A DNA stretch of 64,000 nt from CAYLWN01 sp964387625 (GCA_964387625.1 CAYLWN010000003.1:1-64000); one strand, 5' to 3'; shown: positions 25,061 through 34,943, counted from the stretch's first letter. Made by a program: numbers and translations. Notes: a model not told the origin generated them from the sequence alone.

Positions 25061-26164
25061 TTATTTTCTGATAACAAATTTTTCATCTAGTCTTTTTAAA
25101 TTTTCCATAATACCGGTATATTCAAGTTCATCCATGGGTGCCATTGCAGGGTTGAAAAATCCCTGTTTTCTCATTTCCAGACTTTTTTTGGAAGCATTTG
25201 TTCTCACAAAGTCCCAGAATGGTTGATCAAATAAATCAATCCCTTCGGTAAATTTACCTTCGTGTACACAGTATCCTGCTGCTGACATAATTATCGGACC
25301 ATCAAAAAAGGAAATAATGGAATTTTGTTTGACCGGCATCACTGCTCCATAATGTGATCCACGCATCGTGCCCGACGTATAATGAGCCAGTGCATACGGA
25401 GATAAAATTTCTCCGGTTGATGGAAATTGTTTTTGTGACCTGACAATTGCTACAGGATCATCTTTACCGGTATATTTTCCGGCAATATTATGTAGTCTTG
25501 ATGTTGAAACTGTTGCTGCCTGAAGTCCGGTGGCATTTTCAAAAACGCTTTCAATCACATAATGATTAGTATCACGCAAAAGCGTACAAATATCATAATA
25601 ATCCTGCGGTACTTTTAAAGTAATGACTCGGTCAGCTTCAGTATAATTTACATCCATAATATTATATGTAAACCCGGCTCTCATTTCCGGAGCTAATAAT
25701 AATCCAGCATTGTGATACGGATCGGCAAATGAGGAAAATACCGGATAATTGAATACTCCAGGACTGGTTTTATCAGCTGCAAAAACTACAAAAGGCTCGT
25801 TAGTGCGTTCTTCAAATTCCATTTCACAGGATCCGGGTCCCATACCTTTAACATTTCCGGAAAATGAATCTTTTAATAAATCCTGACCTGCTCCGTATAA
25901 ACCCTGGCTTTTAGCAACTGCAGTGGTGGCAACAAATGCATCCCAGGCAAATTTATGCACATCTGCATTATCCACTCCTCTGGTATGAGACATCAAAAAA
26001 GCAATATCATCTCCGGTAAAACTAACTCTAACATCAATTAATAAACCGCTCCTGATAGCTTCCTGTGCTGATTCATGAGCTTTGACTAACATGGCTTCAC
26101 TGGGTCGATTGTGACCGCCGACTGATCCTGTGTCAGCTTTTATAAGCGATAAGGTAATTTTCAT
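25061..26164 (-). CDS. fbp: Fructose-1,6-bisphosphate aldolase/phosphatase (archaeal type, class V)
   Basis: The N-terminus MKITLSLIKADTGSVGGH and the motifs SFTGDDIAFLMSHTRG, GPGSCEMEFEER and VFNYPVFSSFADPYHNAG identify the bifunctional FBPA/P family, which condenses triose phosphates and then dephosphorylates FBP to fructose 6-phosphate. This makes the step one-way and so marks gluconeogenesis. 367 residues is the normal size. The enzyme is widespread in archaea and found in scattered, mostly anaerobic or thermophilic bacteria. It lies 91 bp after gpmI in the cluster. Confidence 0.93.
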   Translation of the reverse strand: MKITLSLIKADTGSVGGHNRPSEAMLVKAHESAQEAIRSGLLIDVRVSFTGDDIAFLMSHTRGVDNADVHKFAWDAFVATTAVAKSQGLYGAGQDLLKDSFSGNVKGMGPGSCEMEFEERTNEPFVVFAADKTSPGVFNYPVFSSFADPYHNAGLLLAPEMRAGFTYNIMDVNYTEADRVITLKVPQDYYDICTLLRDTNHYVIESVFENATGLQAATVSTSRLHNIAGKYTGKDDPVAIVRSQKQFPSTGEILSPYALAHYTSGTMRGSHYGAVMPVKQNSIISFFDGPIIMSAAGYCVHEGKFTEGIDLFDQPFWDFVRTNASKKSLEMRKQGFFNPAMAPMDELEYTGIMENLKRLDEKFVIRK

Positions 26165-26255
26165 AATATTTTGATAGAATTTTTAAATTATTTAAACTAA
26201 ATATCCAAAAATTCTATACCTCCGTATATTTTAATTAAATTATAATAGTTTATTT

Positions 26256-27887
26256 TTAACTTTGTAAGTAGGCTAATAAATTTCGGCCGTTCATATTTGA
26301 CGGACATGCAATTTCCAGTAAACTCAATATTGTTGGTGCCACATCAGACAACATTCCTGAAGGTAATTCTTGAGTAATACCCTGAAATTTTGGTGCTATA
26401 CAAATGACAGGGACAGGATATGTTGAATGTTCTGTATCAATCCCATTTGTTACAGGATCTACCATTTCTTCTACGTTACCATGATCTGCTGTAATAATAC
26501 AAGAACCTCCTAAAGGTAATAATTGATCAATAATTTTTCCTACACATGCATCAGTTACTTCACATGCTTTGATAGCAGCGTTTATATTGCCGGTATGAGC
26601 CACCATATCAGGATTTGCAAAATTTATCACATAAAAATCGTATGTTTTAGCACTCAAATGTTTAATAACTTGTTCAGTTATTTCTAACGCACTCATTTCA
26701 GGTTTTAAATCATAAGTTGGAACTTTTGCTGATGGAATTATCAGTCTGTCTTCACCGGGAAATGCATCGTCTCTTTGACCGTTAAAATAATAAGTGACAA
26801 AACGTTCTTTTTCTGTTTCAGATACCCGAAGCTGTCTAAGTCCTGCATCAGAAATAGCCTTTCCTAATGGATTTGGAACTATTTGTTCAGGAAAAGCAAC
26901 CGAAACCGGCAATTTTTTTTCGTATTCGGTCATGGTTACGAAAAATAAATTTTCCAAAAAAACATTGCGTTTAAATGGTTCATGAGTCTCTTGAACAACA
27001 GTATGTTTTCTGTAATATTTGATCGCATAAGGATCATAACCAACAATTTTTGCTTGTTCTGAAAATTCTTGTAAAACAAATGCTTTGGTTAGTTGTCTGG
27101 GACGATCTATTCTGTAATTATAAAAAATAACTGCGTCATTATTTTTAATAAAGGCAACCGGGTTATTCTCTTTAGTAATTATCGTTGGCGGAATAAATTC
27201 ATCAGTAATTTGCCGTTGATAAGCAGCTTCTACAGCTAATATTGGATCCGGAGATTTTTCGCCTACTCCTTCTGTCAAAGCTACATACGCTTTTTCTGTT
27301 CTTTCCCATCGCTGGTCACGATCCATCGCATAATACCTACCCATAATTGACGCAATAGAGCCGATGCCTACCCTAGTTATCTCATCTTGGATTTGACGAA
27401 TATAAGTAACAGCAGATTTTGGCGGCGAATCTCTTCCGTCTGTAATTAAATGCAGAAATACTTTTGATAATCCTGCATTTTTTGCAAACCACATTAATGC
27501 AAATAAATGTTCCATATTACTATGCACTCCACCTGCTCCGATAAGACCTATTATATGTAGGTTTGAATAATGTCCTTCTACATGGGAAACAGTTGATAGA
27601 AAAGCTTCATTTTGATAAAAACTACCATCGGCAATTGCCATGTTAATTCTGGGTAAATCCTGATAAACTACCCGTCCTGCTCCCATATTTAAATGACCGG
27701 TTTCTGTGTTTCCATCCTCACCTTTAGGTAATCCTACTGATTCGCCTGAAGCTGCTAATCTTCCATGAGGATAAGTCGATAGAAGTTTAGGAATATTCAC
27801 TAATTTGGCCAAACTGATAGCATTACTCGGACCTGGTGGTGCAAGGCCCCAACCATCTAAAATCATTAAAATTAAAGGTTTGTTCAT
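26256..27887 (-). CDS. gpmI: 2,3-bisphosphoglycerate-independent phosphoglycerate mutase
   Basis: Interconverts 3- and 2-phosphoglycerate with two Mn ions. The alkaline phosphatase fold motifs are clear: metal ligand Asp11 in ILDGWG, the nucleophile segment GEDGNTETGHLNMGAGR, HLITDGRDSPPKS, MGRYYAMDRDQRW, and the late DMVAHTG and TADHGNVEEM. The residue at the nucleophile position is Thr61, where the family has Ser (GNSEVGH). 543 residues is slightly long. Transcribed between eno and FBP aldolase/phosphatase. Confidence 0.92.
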   Translation of the reverse strand: MNKPLILMILDGWGLAPPGPSNAISLAKLVNIPKLLSTYPHGRLAASGESVGLPKGEDGNTETGHLNMGAGRVVYQDLPRINMAIADGSFYQNEAFLSTVSHVEGHYSNLHIIGLIGAGGVHSNMEHLFALMWFAKNAGLSKVFLHLITDGRDSPPKSAVTYIRQIQDEITRVGIGSIASIMGRYYAMDRDQRWERTEKAYVALTEGVGEKSPDPILAVEAAYQRQITDEFIPPTIITKENNPVAFIKNNDAVIFYNYRIDRPRQLTKAFVLQEFSEQAKIVGYDPYAIKYYRKHTVVQETHEPFKRNVFLENLFFVTMTEYEKKLPVSVAFPEQIVPNPLGKAISDAGLRQLRVSETEKERFVTYYFNGQRDDAFPGEDRLIIPSAKVPTYDLKPEMSALEITEQVIKHLSAKTYDFYVINFANPDMVAHTGNINAAIKACEVTDACVGKIIDQLLPLGGSCIITADHGNVEEMVDPVTNGIDTEHSTYPVPVICIAPKFQGITQELPSGMLSDVAPTILSLLEIACPSNMNGRNLLAYLQS

Positions 27888-27950
27888 ATATAAATAGGAA
27901 GATTATTTAAGAAACTGTTTAAAAAATTGGAATATAAGGAAAAACAGCTT

Positions 27951-29216
27951 CTAAGTTAATTTTAATTCAGATTCAATTTCTAATAACCGGTTATATTTTG
28001 CAACACGTTCGCCTCTGGCTGGGGCGCCAAATTTTACATAATCTGCCGTTACGCCGACAGCCAAATCAGCAATAAAAGCATCATTGGTTTCTCCGCTTCT
28101 ATGCGAAACAATTACTTTAAAGTTGGCTTTTTGTGCTTCCAGGATTACTGCTAAGGTTTCAGACAATGACCCAATTTGATTAGGTTTTATTAAAATAGCC
28201 GAACAGGATTTTTCATCTATGGCCTTTTTAAGTCTTACGGGATTGGTGACCAATAAATCATCACCGACAATCAGTACTTCTTTGCCCATTTTTTGAGTTA
28301 TTTTTTTCCAACCATACCAATCATCTTCGGCCAACGGATCTTCCAGTATCAATAAACTGTATATTTTATGCATATCAGCCAAATAATCGATAAATTCATC
28401 TGTTGATAAGGGAGTGGGCCGATCTTTTATAACATATGAATTTTCTTTAAATAAATTTGTAGCTGCTACATCAATACCTAAGAAAATTTCAAATCCGAAC
28501 TTATAACTTGTTGCTCTAATTGCTTCCATGATCGCTTCAACAGCATCGATATTTGTATATAGATTTGGAGTATAACCACCTTCATCTCCAACGGAAATGA
28601 TAGCATTTCTGGATTTTAAAACTTGTTTTAATTTTTGATAGACTTCTTCACCGATTCTTAAAGCATCGTGATAGGTTTTATTTGTAGCTGCTGCGACATG
28701 AAATTCTTGTATATCCAAATTTCCCGTGCCATGTTTACCGCCATTGATAATATTAAAAGTGGGTGTGGGCATTTTTGTTACATGCATGGGAACATTTTTA
28801 TTAATTAATAAAGAAATATATTTATATAAAGGTAATTTGACAGCCACCGATGCGGCGCGGCAACACGCTAAAGACACAGACAGAATAGCATTTGCACCCA
28901 AATTTGATTTATTGGGAGTTCCATCCAATTGAATCATTATTTCATCAATTGTGCCCTGTTTTACAATATCCTGACCCGTTAGTTTTGGAGCAATAATGGT
29001 ATTTACATTATTTACAGCTTTTAAAACACCCATTCCGTTATATCTTTGTACGTCCTGGTCACGAAGTTCAACTGACTCATATTTTCCAATAGAAGCTCCT
29101 GATGGAATTGAAGCTGTTGCCGAAATTCCATCAGATAAAATTACTGTGGTTTCAATTGTCGGATTTCCTCTAGAATCCAATATTTCAGTGGCTCTGATGT
29201 ATTTTATTACAGACAT
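27951..29216 (-). CDS. eno: Enolase
   Basis: 421 residues, full length. Converts 2-phosphoglycerate and PEP. Seen are EILDSRGNPTIE, the mobile loop SGASIGKYESVELRD (Ile where Thr is usual), the Mg ligands in FLGIDVAAT, LILEDPLAEDD and IVGDDLLVTN, the catalytic lysine in ILIKPNQIGSLSET and SHRSGETNDAFIADLAVG. The ATG is 2 bp after the ppsA stop, so the pair is translationally coupled. Confidence 0.95.
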   Translation of the reverse strand: MSVIKYIRATEILDSRGNPTIETTVILSDGISATASIPSGASIGKYESVELRDQDVQRYNGMGVLKAVNNVNTIIAPKLTGQDIVKQGTIDEIMIQLDGTPNKSNLGANAILSVSLACCRAASVAVKLPLYKYISLLINKNVPMHVTKMPTPTFNIINGGKHGTGNLDIQEFHVAAATNKTYHDALRIGEEVYQKLKQVLKSRNAIISVGDEGGYTPNLYTNIDAVEAIMEAIRATSYKFGFEIFLGIDVAATNLFKENSYVIKDRPTPLSTDEFIDYLADMHKIYSLLILEDPLAEDDWYGWKKITQKMGKEVLIVGDDLLVTNPVRLKKAIDEKSCSAILIKPNQIGSLSETLAVILEAQKANFKVIVSHRSGETNDAFIADLAVGVTADYVKFGAPARGERVAKYNRLLEIESELKLT

Positions 29217-29218
29217 AA

Positions 29219-31531
29219 TTATTTCTTTGTATTGAGAATGTTATTTTCTGCATTATAAATAGTCTCTCGTACCTGATCTACCACGTCACGATTAACAGAA
29301 ATTGAGGTAATACCCCATTTAACTAATTTTTCAACTAATTCAGGATAATCAGAAGGAGCTTGTCCACAAATAGACACGGTTATATTGCGTTTATGGCAGG
29401 TTTTTATTACATGTTCCAAAGCCCATAAAACAGCAGGATTTCTTTCATCAAAAACCTGTGCTACGTCACTATTATCCCTATCTATTCCTAAAATTAACAT
29501 GGTTAAATCATTTGATCCAATAGAAACTCCATCAATTCCCACATCTAAAAATTGATCTAATATAATAACATTAACGGGTAATTCAGCCATCATCCATAAT
29601 TTAAAAGTTGCACTTCTTGATAGTCCTGCTGCTGTCACAATTTTTTTAACAGTCATCAGTTCCTGTGGCGTATGAATAAACGGAATCATTAACCATAAAT
29701 TTTTTAAATCCCGTTTATTTCTGACTCTTTTTATAGCTTCCAGTTCTAATTGAAATACAGCAGGATCTGAAATATAACGGTAACATCCACGGAAACCCAG
29801 CATGGGATTGGCTTCTTCAGGCTCGTATTCACTACCTCCGATTAAATTCCTATATTCATTAGTTCTAAAATCAGTTGCCCTGTATATTACCGGTCTGGGA
29901 TAAAACGCTTCGCAGAAAATTGACAATTTTTTAGTCAATTCATCTACAAAAATATGTTGTTTATGATCTTTGATAAATTTTTTAGGATGAGTACCAATTC
30001 CGGCAATCATAAATTCAGCTCTTAATAAGCCCACGCCTTCAACATTTAATTTTGATATTTCAACTGCTTTTTCAGGATTTGCTAAATTTACATATACTTT
30101 AGTAGCAGTTTTTAATTTTGCAACATTATTCTTAGCAGAAGATAATGATGAAACTTCGTGCTGCTCACTTTTTACTCCAGCTGATTTATATATTCCTCCC
30201 TTATAAACAACACCCCTTGAACCATGAACTGTAACCACTTGACCATCTTTAAGTTTTTTTGTTGCTCCATTAACTCCCACTATTGCCGGAATTCCTAATT
30301 CACGGGATACAATAGCAGCATGTGAGGTTCTGCCGCCTGTTTCAGTAATAATTCCGGCTACTTTGCGCATCGCAGGAACATAATCGGGATTTGTTTGCGG
30401 TGCAACTAGAATATCTCCGGGTTTTACAGTATCAATTTCTTTTGCAGAACGGACTATTTTTACAGGACCAGATGCAACACCGGGAGAGGCAGGATCACCT
30501 TTTAAAATTACCAGGTGAGTATGGGTGATTTCATGACGGTCACCTTTTTCATTGGCTTTTAATCTAATTAATGATTTTGTAGTGGTGATAGGTCTGGTTT
30601 GAACAATATAAATTCTATTATCCTCGATGGCCCATTCAACATCTTGAGGAAAATAATAATGTTGTTCTAATTTTTTGCCGTAATGGGCTATTTTGACAAT
30701 TTGATCATCGGTAAGTTTTTGCTTCATACCGTTTTTCTCATTTAGATAATCTATAACAGCTCTGCCTCTTTTAAGAGTCATAATTTTATCCTGACGGTGA
30801 ATCTTTTTATGCAAAATGCTTAATGATTTTTTATCAACTTCATAATGATCCGGTGTAACAGCACCTTGGACTATTAATTCTCCCAAACCGAATATGCCTT
30901 CAATCACTATCGTGTCTTTTTGATTGGTTACCGGATTTATGGTAAACATTATTCCTGAGGTATTTGATTGAATCATTTTTTGTACAGGCACAGCAATTCC
31001 AACCTTGAAATGGTCAAATTTATTCTCTGCTCTATAAAATATGGCTCTGGATGTAAAAAGAGAGGCCCAACAGCGTCTAACATAATAGACCACATTTGCT
31101 TCACCCTTAATGTCTAAGAAAGTTTCCTGTTGTCCGGCAAAAGATGCACCGGGCAAATCCTCAGCTGTAGCAGATGATCTTATAGCCACATAAGGATCTT
31201 TAAAGATTTTACCCAATGAAAAATAATATTTCATAATTTTGTCAGAAATATCTTTAGGAATTGGGGAATTAATAATCAAATCGCGGATTTTTTTAGATAC
31301 ACTATCTAATTTCTTACTGTCAGATACGTCTAATCCGTCAAGGACCTGATGAATTTTTTCCTTTAGGCTATTGGCAGCAATAAATTCATAATAAGCTTCT
31401 GAAGTGACAATAAATCCATTGGGTACAGGTATGCCGTTTTTTAACATCTCGCCTAGATTTGCTCCTTTTCCTCCAACTAAAGCAATATCATTTTTATCTA
31501 TTTCTTTAAACCAAACAACCAACTTCTCCAT
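29219..31531 (-). CDS. ppsA: Phosphoenolpyruvate synthase
   Basis: 770 residues with an N-terminal ATP-grasp domain (VGGKGANLGEM, AIRSSATAEDLPGASFAGQQETFL), the swivelling phosphohistidine domain (TETGGRTSHAAIVSRELGIPAIVG) and the C-terminal PEP/pyruvate barrel (SIGSNDLTMLILGIDRDN, with the catalytic SICGQAPSD). It makes PEP from pyruvate and ATP, the entry step of gluconeogenesis. It is immediately upstream of enolase, which takes its product onward. The order of residues and the short linker fit PpsA and not pyruvate phosphate dikinase. Confidence 0.94.
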   Translation of the reverse strand: MEKLVVWFKEIDKNDIALVGGKGANLGEMLKNGIPVPNGFIVTSEAYYEFIAANSLKEKIHQVLDGLDVSDSKKLDSVSKKIRDLIINSPIPKDISDKIMKYYFSLGKIFKDPYVAIRSSATAEDLPGASFAGQQETFLDIKGEANVVYYVRRCWASLFTSRAIFYRAENKFDHFKVGIAVPVQKMIQSNTSGIMFTINPVTNQKDTIVIEGIFGLGELIVQGAVTPDHYEVDKKSLSILHKKIHRQDKIMTLKRGRAVIDYLNEKNGMKQKLTDDQIVKIAHYGKKLEQHYYFPQDVEWAIEDNRIYIVQTRPITTTKSLIRLKANEKGDRHEITHTHLVILKGDPASPGVASGPVKIVRSAKEIDTVKPGDILVAPQTNPDYVPAMRKVAGIITETGGRTSHAAIVSRELGIPAIVGVNGATKKLKDGQVVTVHGSRGVVYKGGIYKSAGVKSEQHEVSSLSSAKNNVAKLKTATKVYVNLANPEKAVEISKLNVEGVGLLRAEFMIAGIGTHPKKFIKDHKQHIFVDELTKKLSIFCEAFYPRPVIYRATDFRTNEYRNLIGGSEYEPEEANPMLGFRGCYRYISDPAVFQLELEAIKRVRNKRDLKNLWLMIPFIHTPQELMTVKKIVTAAGLSRSATFKLWMMAELPVNVIILDQFLDVGIDGVSIGSNDLTMLILGIDRDNSDVAQVFDERNPAVLWALEHVIKTCHKRNITVSICGQAPSDYPELVEKLVKWGITSISVNRDVVDQVRETIYNAENNILNTKK

Positions 31532-31590
31532 AATATTCAGTATAGCTAAAAAGTGTGAAATCCTGCAAGAGGGAGATAAAAAATTTCAAA

Positions 31591-32952
31591 TTATTTCTTT
31601 TTTCCGCCTAAGCTTTCAATTTTATTTATAAGTTCTTGTGTTTTGCTTTTTAATATTTCTTGATTATCAGCTTCTACATTGAGTCTTAAAAAAGGCTCTG
31701 TTTTAGAAGCTCTGACATTAAACCAATAATCTTTATACCAGACACTAATACCATCTATTTCGTCTTTACTGACTGCATCATTAAATCCGTTTCTTATTTG
31801 ATTTACAACATACGGAATATCTTTTACTAAAAAGTTTATTTCTCCACTGGCAGGATAAATATTTAATTCATCAACTAATTCCGATAATTTCCGATTTTCT
31901 TTAGATAAAAGCACAAAAATCATCATTGCAGTTCCAATTCCGGTTTCTGCAGTGAAAAAATCACGATGATAATAATGCCCAGAATGTTCTCCGGCAAATA
32001 TTGCTCCGGTTTCTTTCATAGTGCGCTTGATCGGGCTATGCCCAACTCTGACCCGCATTGATTTTCCGTGATACTTTTCAATTGTTTGAGGTACAATCCG
32101 ACCACAAATGGCATTATAAAGAATCAATTCATTAGGATGTTTTGATAGGATGTATTTAGCTAAAAGAGCTGCTGTAATAGTACCCGGAACAAATCTACCT
32201 TTATCATCCAACAAAAACATTCTGTCTGCATCACCATCAAAAGTAACTCCAAGATCTGCGTGGGTTTCGATTATTTTTTTTGAAAGTGCTTGATTGTTTT
32301 GAGGGATTAAGGGATTTGGTACATGATTTGGAAAATGTCCATCAGGTTCAAAAAATAACGGTATAACATTTATGGATGTGTTACTTAATACTTTCGTAGC
32401 CAAAACTCCACCCATACCATTTCCAGCATCAATAACTACTTTTAATGGTTTAAAGGATTTAACATCAATTAATGACCATAATTTATTTTTCCATTCATCC
32501 ATGATATTTATATTTGTAATAATTCCTTTTTTGTCATAATAAGGTAATTTACCAGCTTTTAATAAATCTCTTATTTCATATAAACCACCTTCACCAGAAA
32601 TTGAAACTGGACCTTTTAAGGCTAATTTTATACCATTATATTCGGGAGGATTATGAGAGGCTGATATCATGATTGCTAAATCATAATCTTTGGATCCGGT
32701 AATATAATATTGCATTTCTGTTCCTGTTAATCCGGCATCGAATACATTAATACCCAATTCAGTAAATTCCTTAATCATCGCATCTTTTATTTCTTGTCCT
32801 GAAATCCTCATATCACGGCAAATTGCTACTGTTTTAGGATGAAATTTACGAACTATCGCATGAGCAATTTCAGCAAATACTTCACCGTTTATTTGCGTAG
32901 GATAAACACCTCTGATGTCATAATCTTTGAAAATCGATAAATCAATATTCAT
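31591..32952 (-). CDS. manB: Phosphomannomutase/phosphoglucomutase
   Basis: 453 residues with the four-domain hexose phosphate mutase layout: FKDYDIRGVYPTQING at the start, the phosphoserine loop ISASHNPPEYNGIK, the metal loop VTFDGDADRMFLLD, the sugar loop GEHSGHYYHRDFF and the phosphate-binding RASKTEPFLRLNVEA at the end. The GEHSGHYYH form is typical of the ManB/AlgC group, which can act on mannose and glucose phosphates. An AAGGAG SD precedes the ATG. First gene of the cluster, feeding gluconeogenic hexose phosphate into surface sugars. Confidence 0.9.
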   Translation of the reverse strand: MNIDLSIFKDYDIRGVYPTQINGEVFAEIAHAIVRKFHPKTVAICRDMRISGQEIKDAMIKEFTELGINVFDAGLTGTEMQYYITGSKDYDLAIMISASHNPPEYNGIKLALKGPVSISGEGGLYEIRDLLKAGKLPYYDKKGIITNINIMDEWKNKLWSLIDVKSFKPLKVVIDAGNGMGGVLATKVLSNTSINVIPLFFEPDGHFPNHVPNPLIPQNNQALSKKIIETHADLGVTFDGDADRMFLLDDKGRFVPGTITAALLAKYILSKHPNELILYNAICGRIVPQTIEKYHGKSMRVRVGHSPIKRTMKETGAIFAGEHSGHYYHRDFFTAETGIGTAMMIFVLLSKENRKLSELVDELNIYPASGEINFLVKDIPYVVNQIRNGFNDAVSKDEIDGISVWYKDYWFNVRASKTEPFLRLNVEADNQEILKSKTQELINKIESLGGKKK

Positions 32953-32975
32953 AATTTTTCTCCTTATTATTTATT

Positions 32976-33015
32976 GTTCGAACGAAGTGAGAACTTCTCG
33001 CTATAGCTCGAAGAA
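32976..33015. repeat. Two adjacent small hairpins
   Basis: GTTC-GAACGAAGTGA-GAAC is followed by TTCTCG-CTATAG-CTCGAAGAA. The GAACGAAGTGAG core also occurs at 7540-7555, so this is a dispersed palindrome family. It lies between holA and manB. Confidence 0.5.
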
Positions 33016-33021
33016 TATTAT

Positions 33022-33717
33022 TTATATCTTAATTAAAAACAGTTTTAGCTCGTCTGTCAAATTAAATGCTCCTGACGAAGTTTTCATTCTTACATCTATG
33101 TTTAATATTTCATTGTATAGTTCTAATAATTTTTCACTTTCAAAATACTGTGCTTGTTTATTTAATTTGGAAATTTGCCAGGGAGATAAATCCGGAATGG
33201 ATTTATTCATCTCTTTTACCATAATCAGTAGTCTAAATTGTCTAACCAGCATGGCAAATACCAGTTCGCTAGAATCATTTTTTATAACATTTTCAATTTT
33301 ATGCAAAAGCAGAGAAGTTTGATTGGGAATAATCGAATCCATGAGATTAAAAATTAATCTGTCGATTTCAAAAAGCGCAATATCAGTTTTTTTAGGTAAT
33401 TCGTTAATAATAATTTTGGGAATTTTCTTTTCCTCCCAGAAAACTACATCCAAATTATCAGGAATTTGTTGTATTAATTTCCATATGTTTTTGTCTATTG
33501 CCGATTTTTTTTTACCTAATTTAACAAAGAAGTTTTCTATTATTACTAATTTTTTGGTATTAAATAAAGAGTCGGATTGAGTTGCCTGATAAATATCCGT
33601 GATGCTTGCTATTTTTCCATTTAAATTAATTATTTCACCACCCAAAAAAGACTCTTTTAAAGCAATAAGTTCTTTTCTTGATAATTCTATATTTTCCCCG
33701 TGAAATAAGTGTAGCAT
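33022..33717 (-). CDS. holA: DNA polymerase III delta subunit-like protein (short form)
   Basis: 231 residues, against about 330-340 for typical HolA. The N-terminal LHLFHGENIELSRKE, the SLFNTKKLVIIENFF segment, the LDVVFWEEKKIPK strand and the later helical FAMLVRQFRLLIMVKEM match HolA, the clamp-loader subunit that opens the sliding clamp. The Walker-like loop is degenerate, as in all delta subunits. It appears trimmed between the AAA core and the collar domain. Confidence 0.7.
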   Translation of the reverse strand: MLHLFHGENIELSRKELIALKESFLGGEIINLNGKIASITDIYQATQSDSLFNTKKLVIIENFFVKLGKKKSAIDKNIWKLIQQIPDNLDVVFWEEKKIPKIIINELPKKTDIALFEIDRLIFNLMDSIIPNQTSLLLHKIENVIKNDSSELVFAMLVRQFRLLIMVKEMNKSIPDLSPWQISKLNKQAQYFESEKLLELYNEILNIDVRMKTSSGAFNLTDELKLFLIKI

Positions 33718-33806
33718 ATATTAAAAATGTCCAATTATAAATTATAAATGACAAATCTAATTAAAATATTTTTTTTAAAAATTTTTTATTTGAAATTTAT
33801 CATTGG

Positions 33807-34205
33807 TCATTTATCATTCTTTAAGTATTGTCGAAAAAGTAGTTCAACAGCTCGTGAATCAATTCGATGAAATCTACCCCGATGAGGCACTAGACTTCCG
33901 GAAAAACTTTTGGGGATATGCATCAGTTCATGTATCAAAACCCGAGTTTTGTCATCAGCTTTTAAATTATCAAATTTTTCAGATAATACTTCAATGATAT
34001 AACAAGGTTTGATATTAAGGGCTAGTTGCCAAATTCGAGGCATAGACCAAATTCTAGCTCGAGCACGGGATGAACTGTAATTACTGCGAAAGCAATAAAT
34101 TTGGTCAGATTCAATAAAACTAAAATCTAATTTTTTAATTAAATGTTTGATTTCAGATTGAATATCAGGCGCTTTTTCCCAAGTAATTTCAGGATGTTTT
34201 CTCAT
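33807..34205 (-). CDS. Putative zinc metallopeptidase
   Basis: 132 residues with HELMH (in TRVLIHELMHIPKSFSG), a Glu-dependent zinc site, and a possible third ligand His in VPHRGRFH. The spacing and the SFSG sequence recall the family annotated as putative phage metallopeptidases (PF18894), also common in archaea and CPR genomes. No signal peptide, so it is cytoplasmic. The N-terminus has YCFRSNYSSSRARARIWSMPRIWQLAL, a conserved part of the same family. Ends with TGA. Substrate unknown. Confidence 0.65.
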   Translation of the reverse strand: MRKHPEITWEKAPDIQSEIKHLIKKLDFSFIESDQIYCFRSNYSSSRARARIWSMPRIWQLALNIKPCYIIEVLSEKFDNLKADDKTRVLIHELMHIPKSFSGSLVPHRGRFHRIDSRAVELLFRQYLKNDK

Positions 34206-34235
34206 ATAATTAATTAACGATTAATAATTAAAGTT

Positions 34236-34331
34236 GTCATTCTGAACCAGTCTGACTGGTGAAGAATCTTTTTTAAGATAATTTTACTAAACGAGATCTT
34301 TCTCCACGACTTTCGCCGGGATCAGGATGAC
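34236..34331. repeat. GTCAT...ATGAC intergenic palindromic element
   Basis: Begins GTCATTCTGAACC and ends ATCAGGATGAC, with further internal pairing (CCAGTCTGACTGG). It has the same outer ends as the element at 34851-34930, on the other side of the NUDIX gene, and belongs to the very widespread class of such bacterial repeats. Confidence 0.6.
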
Positions 34332-34356
34332 AAGTCGATTTAAAAATTAAATATAA

Positions 34357-34797
34357 TTATAAATATAGACTAAACTTTTTCGTGATAAATGAATTTATTT
34401 CATTTAACAAGCCAATATTTGTTTTCGGATATCCAATTGATTTTTTGATTGTTGAATATGAAAACCATTTAACAGCTATGATACCTTCTTCTCTTTGGGG
34501 AATTAATTTTTCTTGTCCACCATTTTGAAATAGAAAATAATATACAGTCTTTTGTGTTAATTTTCCTTCCCATTTATATAAAAATGAAATCGGATTTAGT
34601 TTCTTTAAATATTTGAGCTTTTTTATTCCTACTTCTTCACTTATTTCACGAATTGCTGTAGTTTTTGTCTGTTCACCTTTTTCAATCAATCCTTTGGGAA
34701 AAGTCCATTTACCCTTTTTGTCTTTTATAAGTAAAAGTTTTAATTTATTATCTTTTAAAGAAACAATTATTCCACCCGCTGATTTTTCATATTTCAT
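34357..34797 (-). CDS. NUDIX hydrolase
   Basis: 146 residues starting MKYEKSAGGIIV. A complete Nudix box, G-x5-E-x7-RE-I-x-EE-x-G-I, is seen as GLIEKGEQ...REISEEVGI. The closest types hydrolyse diadenosine tetraphosphate or nucleotide derivatives, judged by the short size and the SAGGIIV start. I prefer the ATG at 34797 because a TATAAT (34808-34813) overlaps the alternative upstream starts (34809, 34821) and would give a leaderless mRNA. Confidence 0.85.
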   Translation of the reverse strand: MKYEKSAGGIIVSLKDNKLKLLLIKDKKGKWTFPKGLIEKGEQTKTTAIREISEEVGIKKLKYLKKLNPISFLYKWEGKLTQKTVYYFLFQNGGQEKLIPQREEGIIAVKWFSYSTIKKSIGYPKTNIGLLNEINSFITKKFSLYL

Positions 34798-34850
34798 GGC
34801 AGAAAGCATTATACAACACAAACTTAATTTATAATTAATAATTTACGCTT

Positions 34851-34930
34851 GTCATCCCCGACCTGATCGGGGATCTTAATTATTATAAGATTCCCCTTTT
34901 CCTACCTGCGTAGGCAGGCAGGGGAATGAC
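34851..34930. repeat. GTCAT...ATGAC element containing a GC-rich palindrome
   Basis: GTCATCCCCGACCTGATCGGGG at the left, GGGGAATGAC at the right, with an inner CCTACCTGCGTAGGCAGGCAGG, a member of the GC-rich palindrome class found at 7298, 9125, 9276 and 61950. Confidence 0.6.
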
Positions 34931-34943
34931 ATAACCGTAAGAG

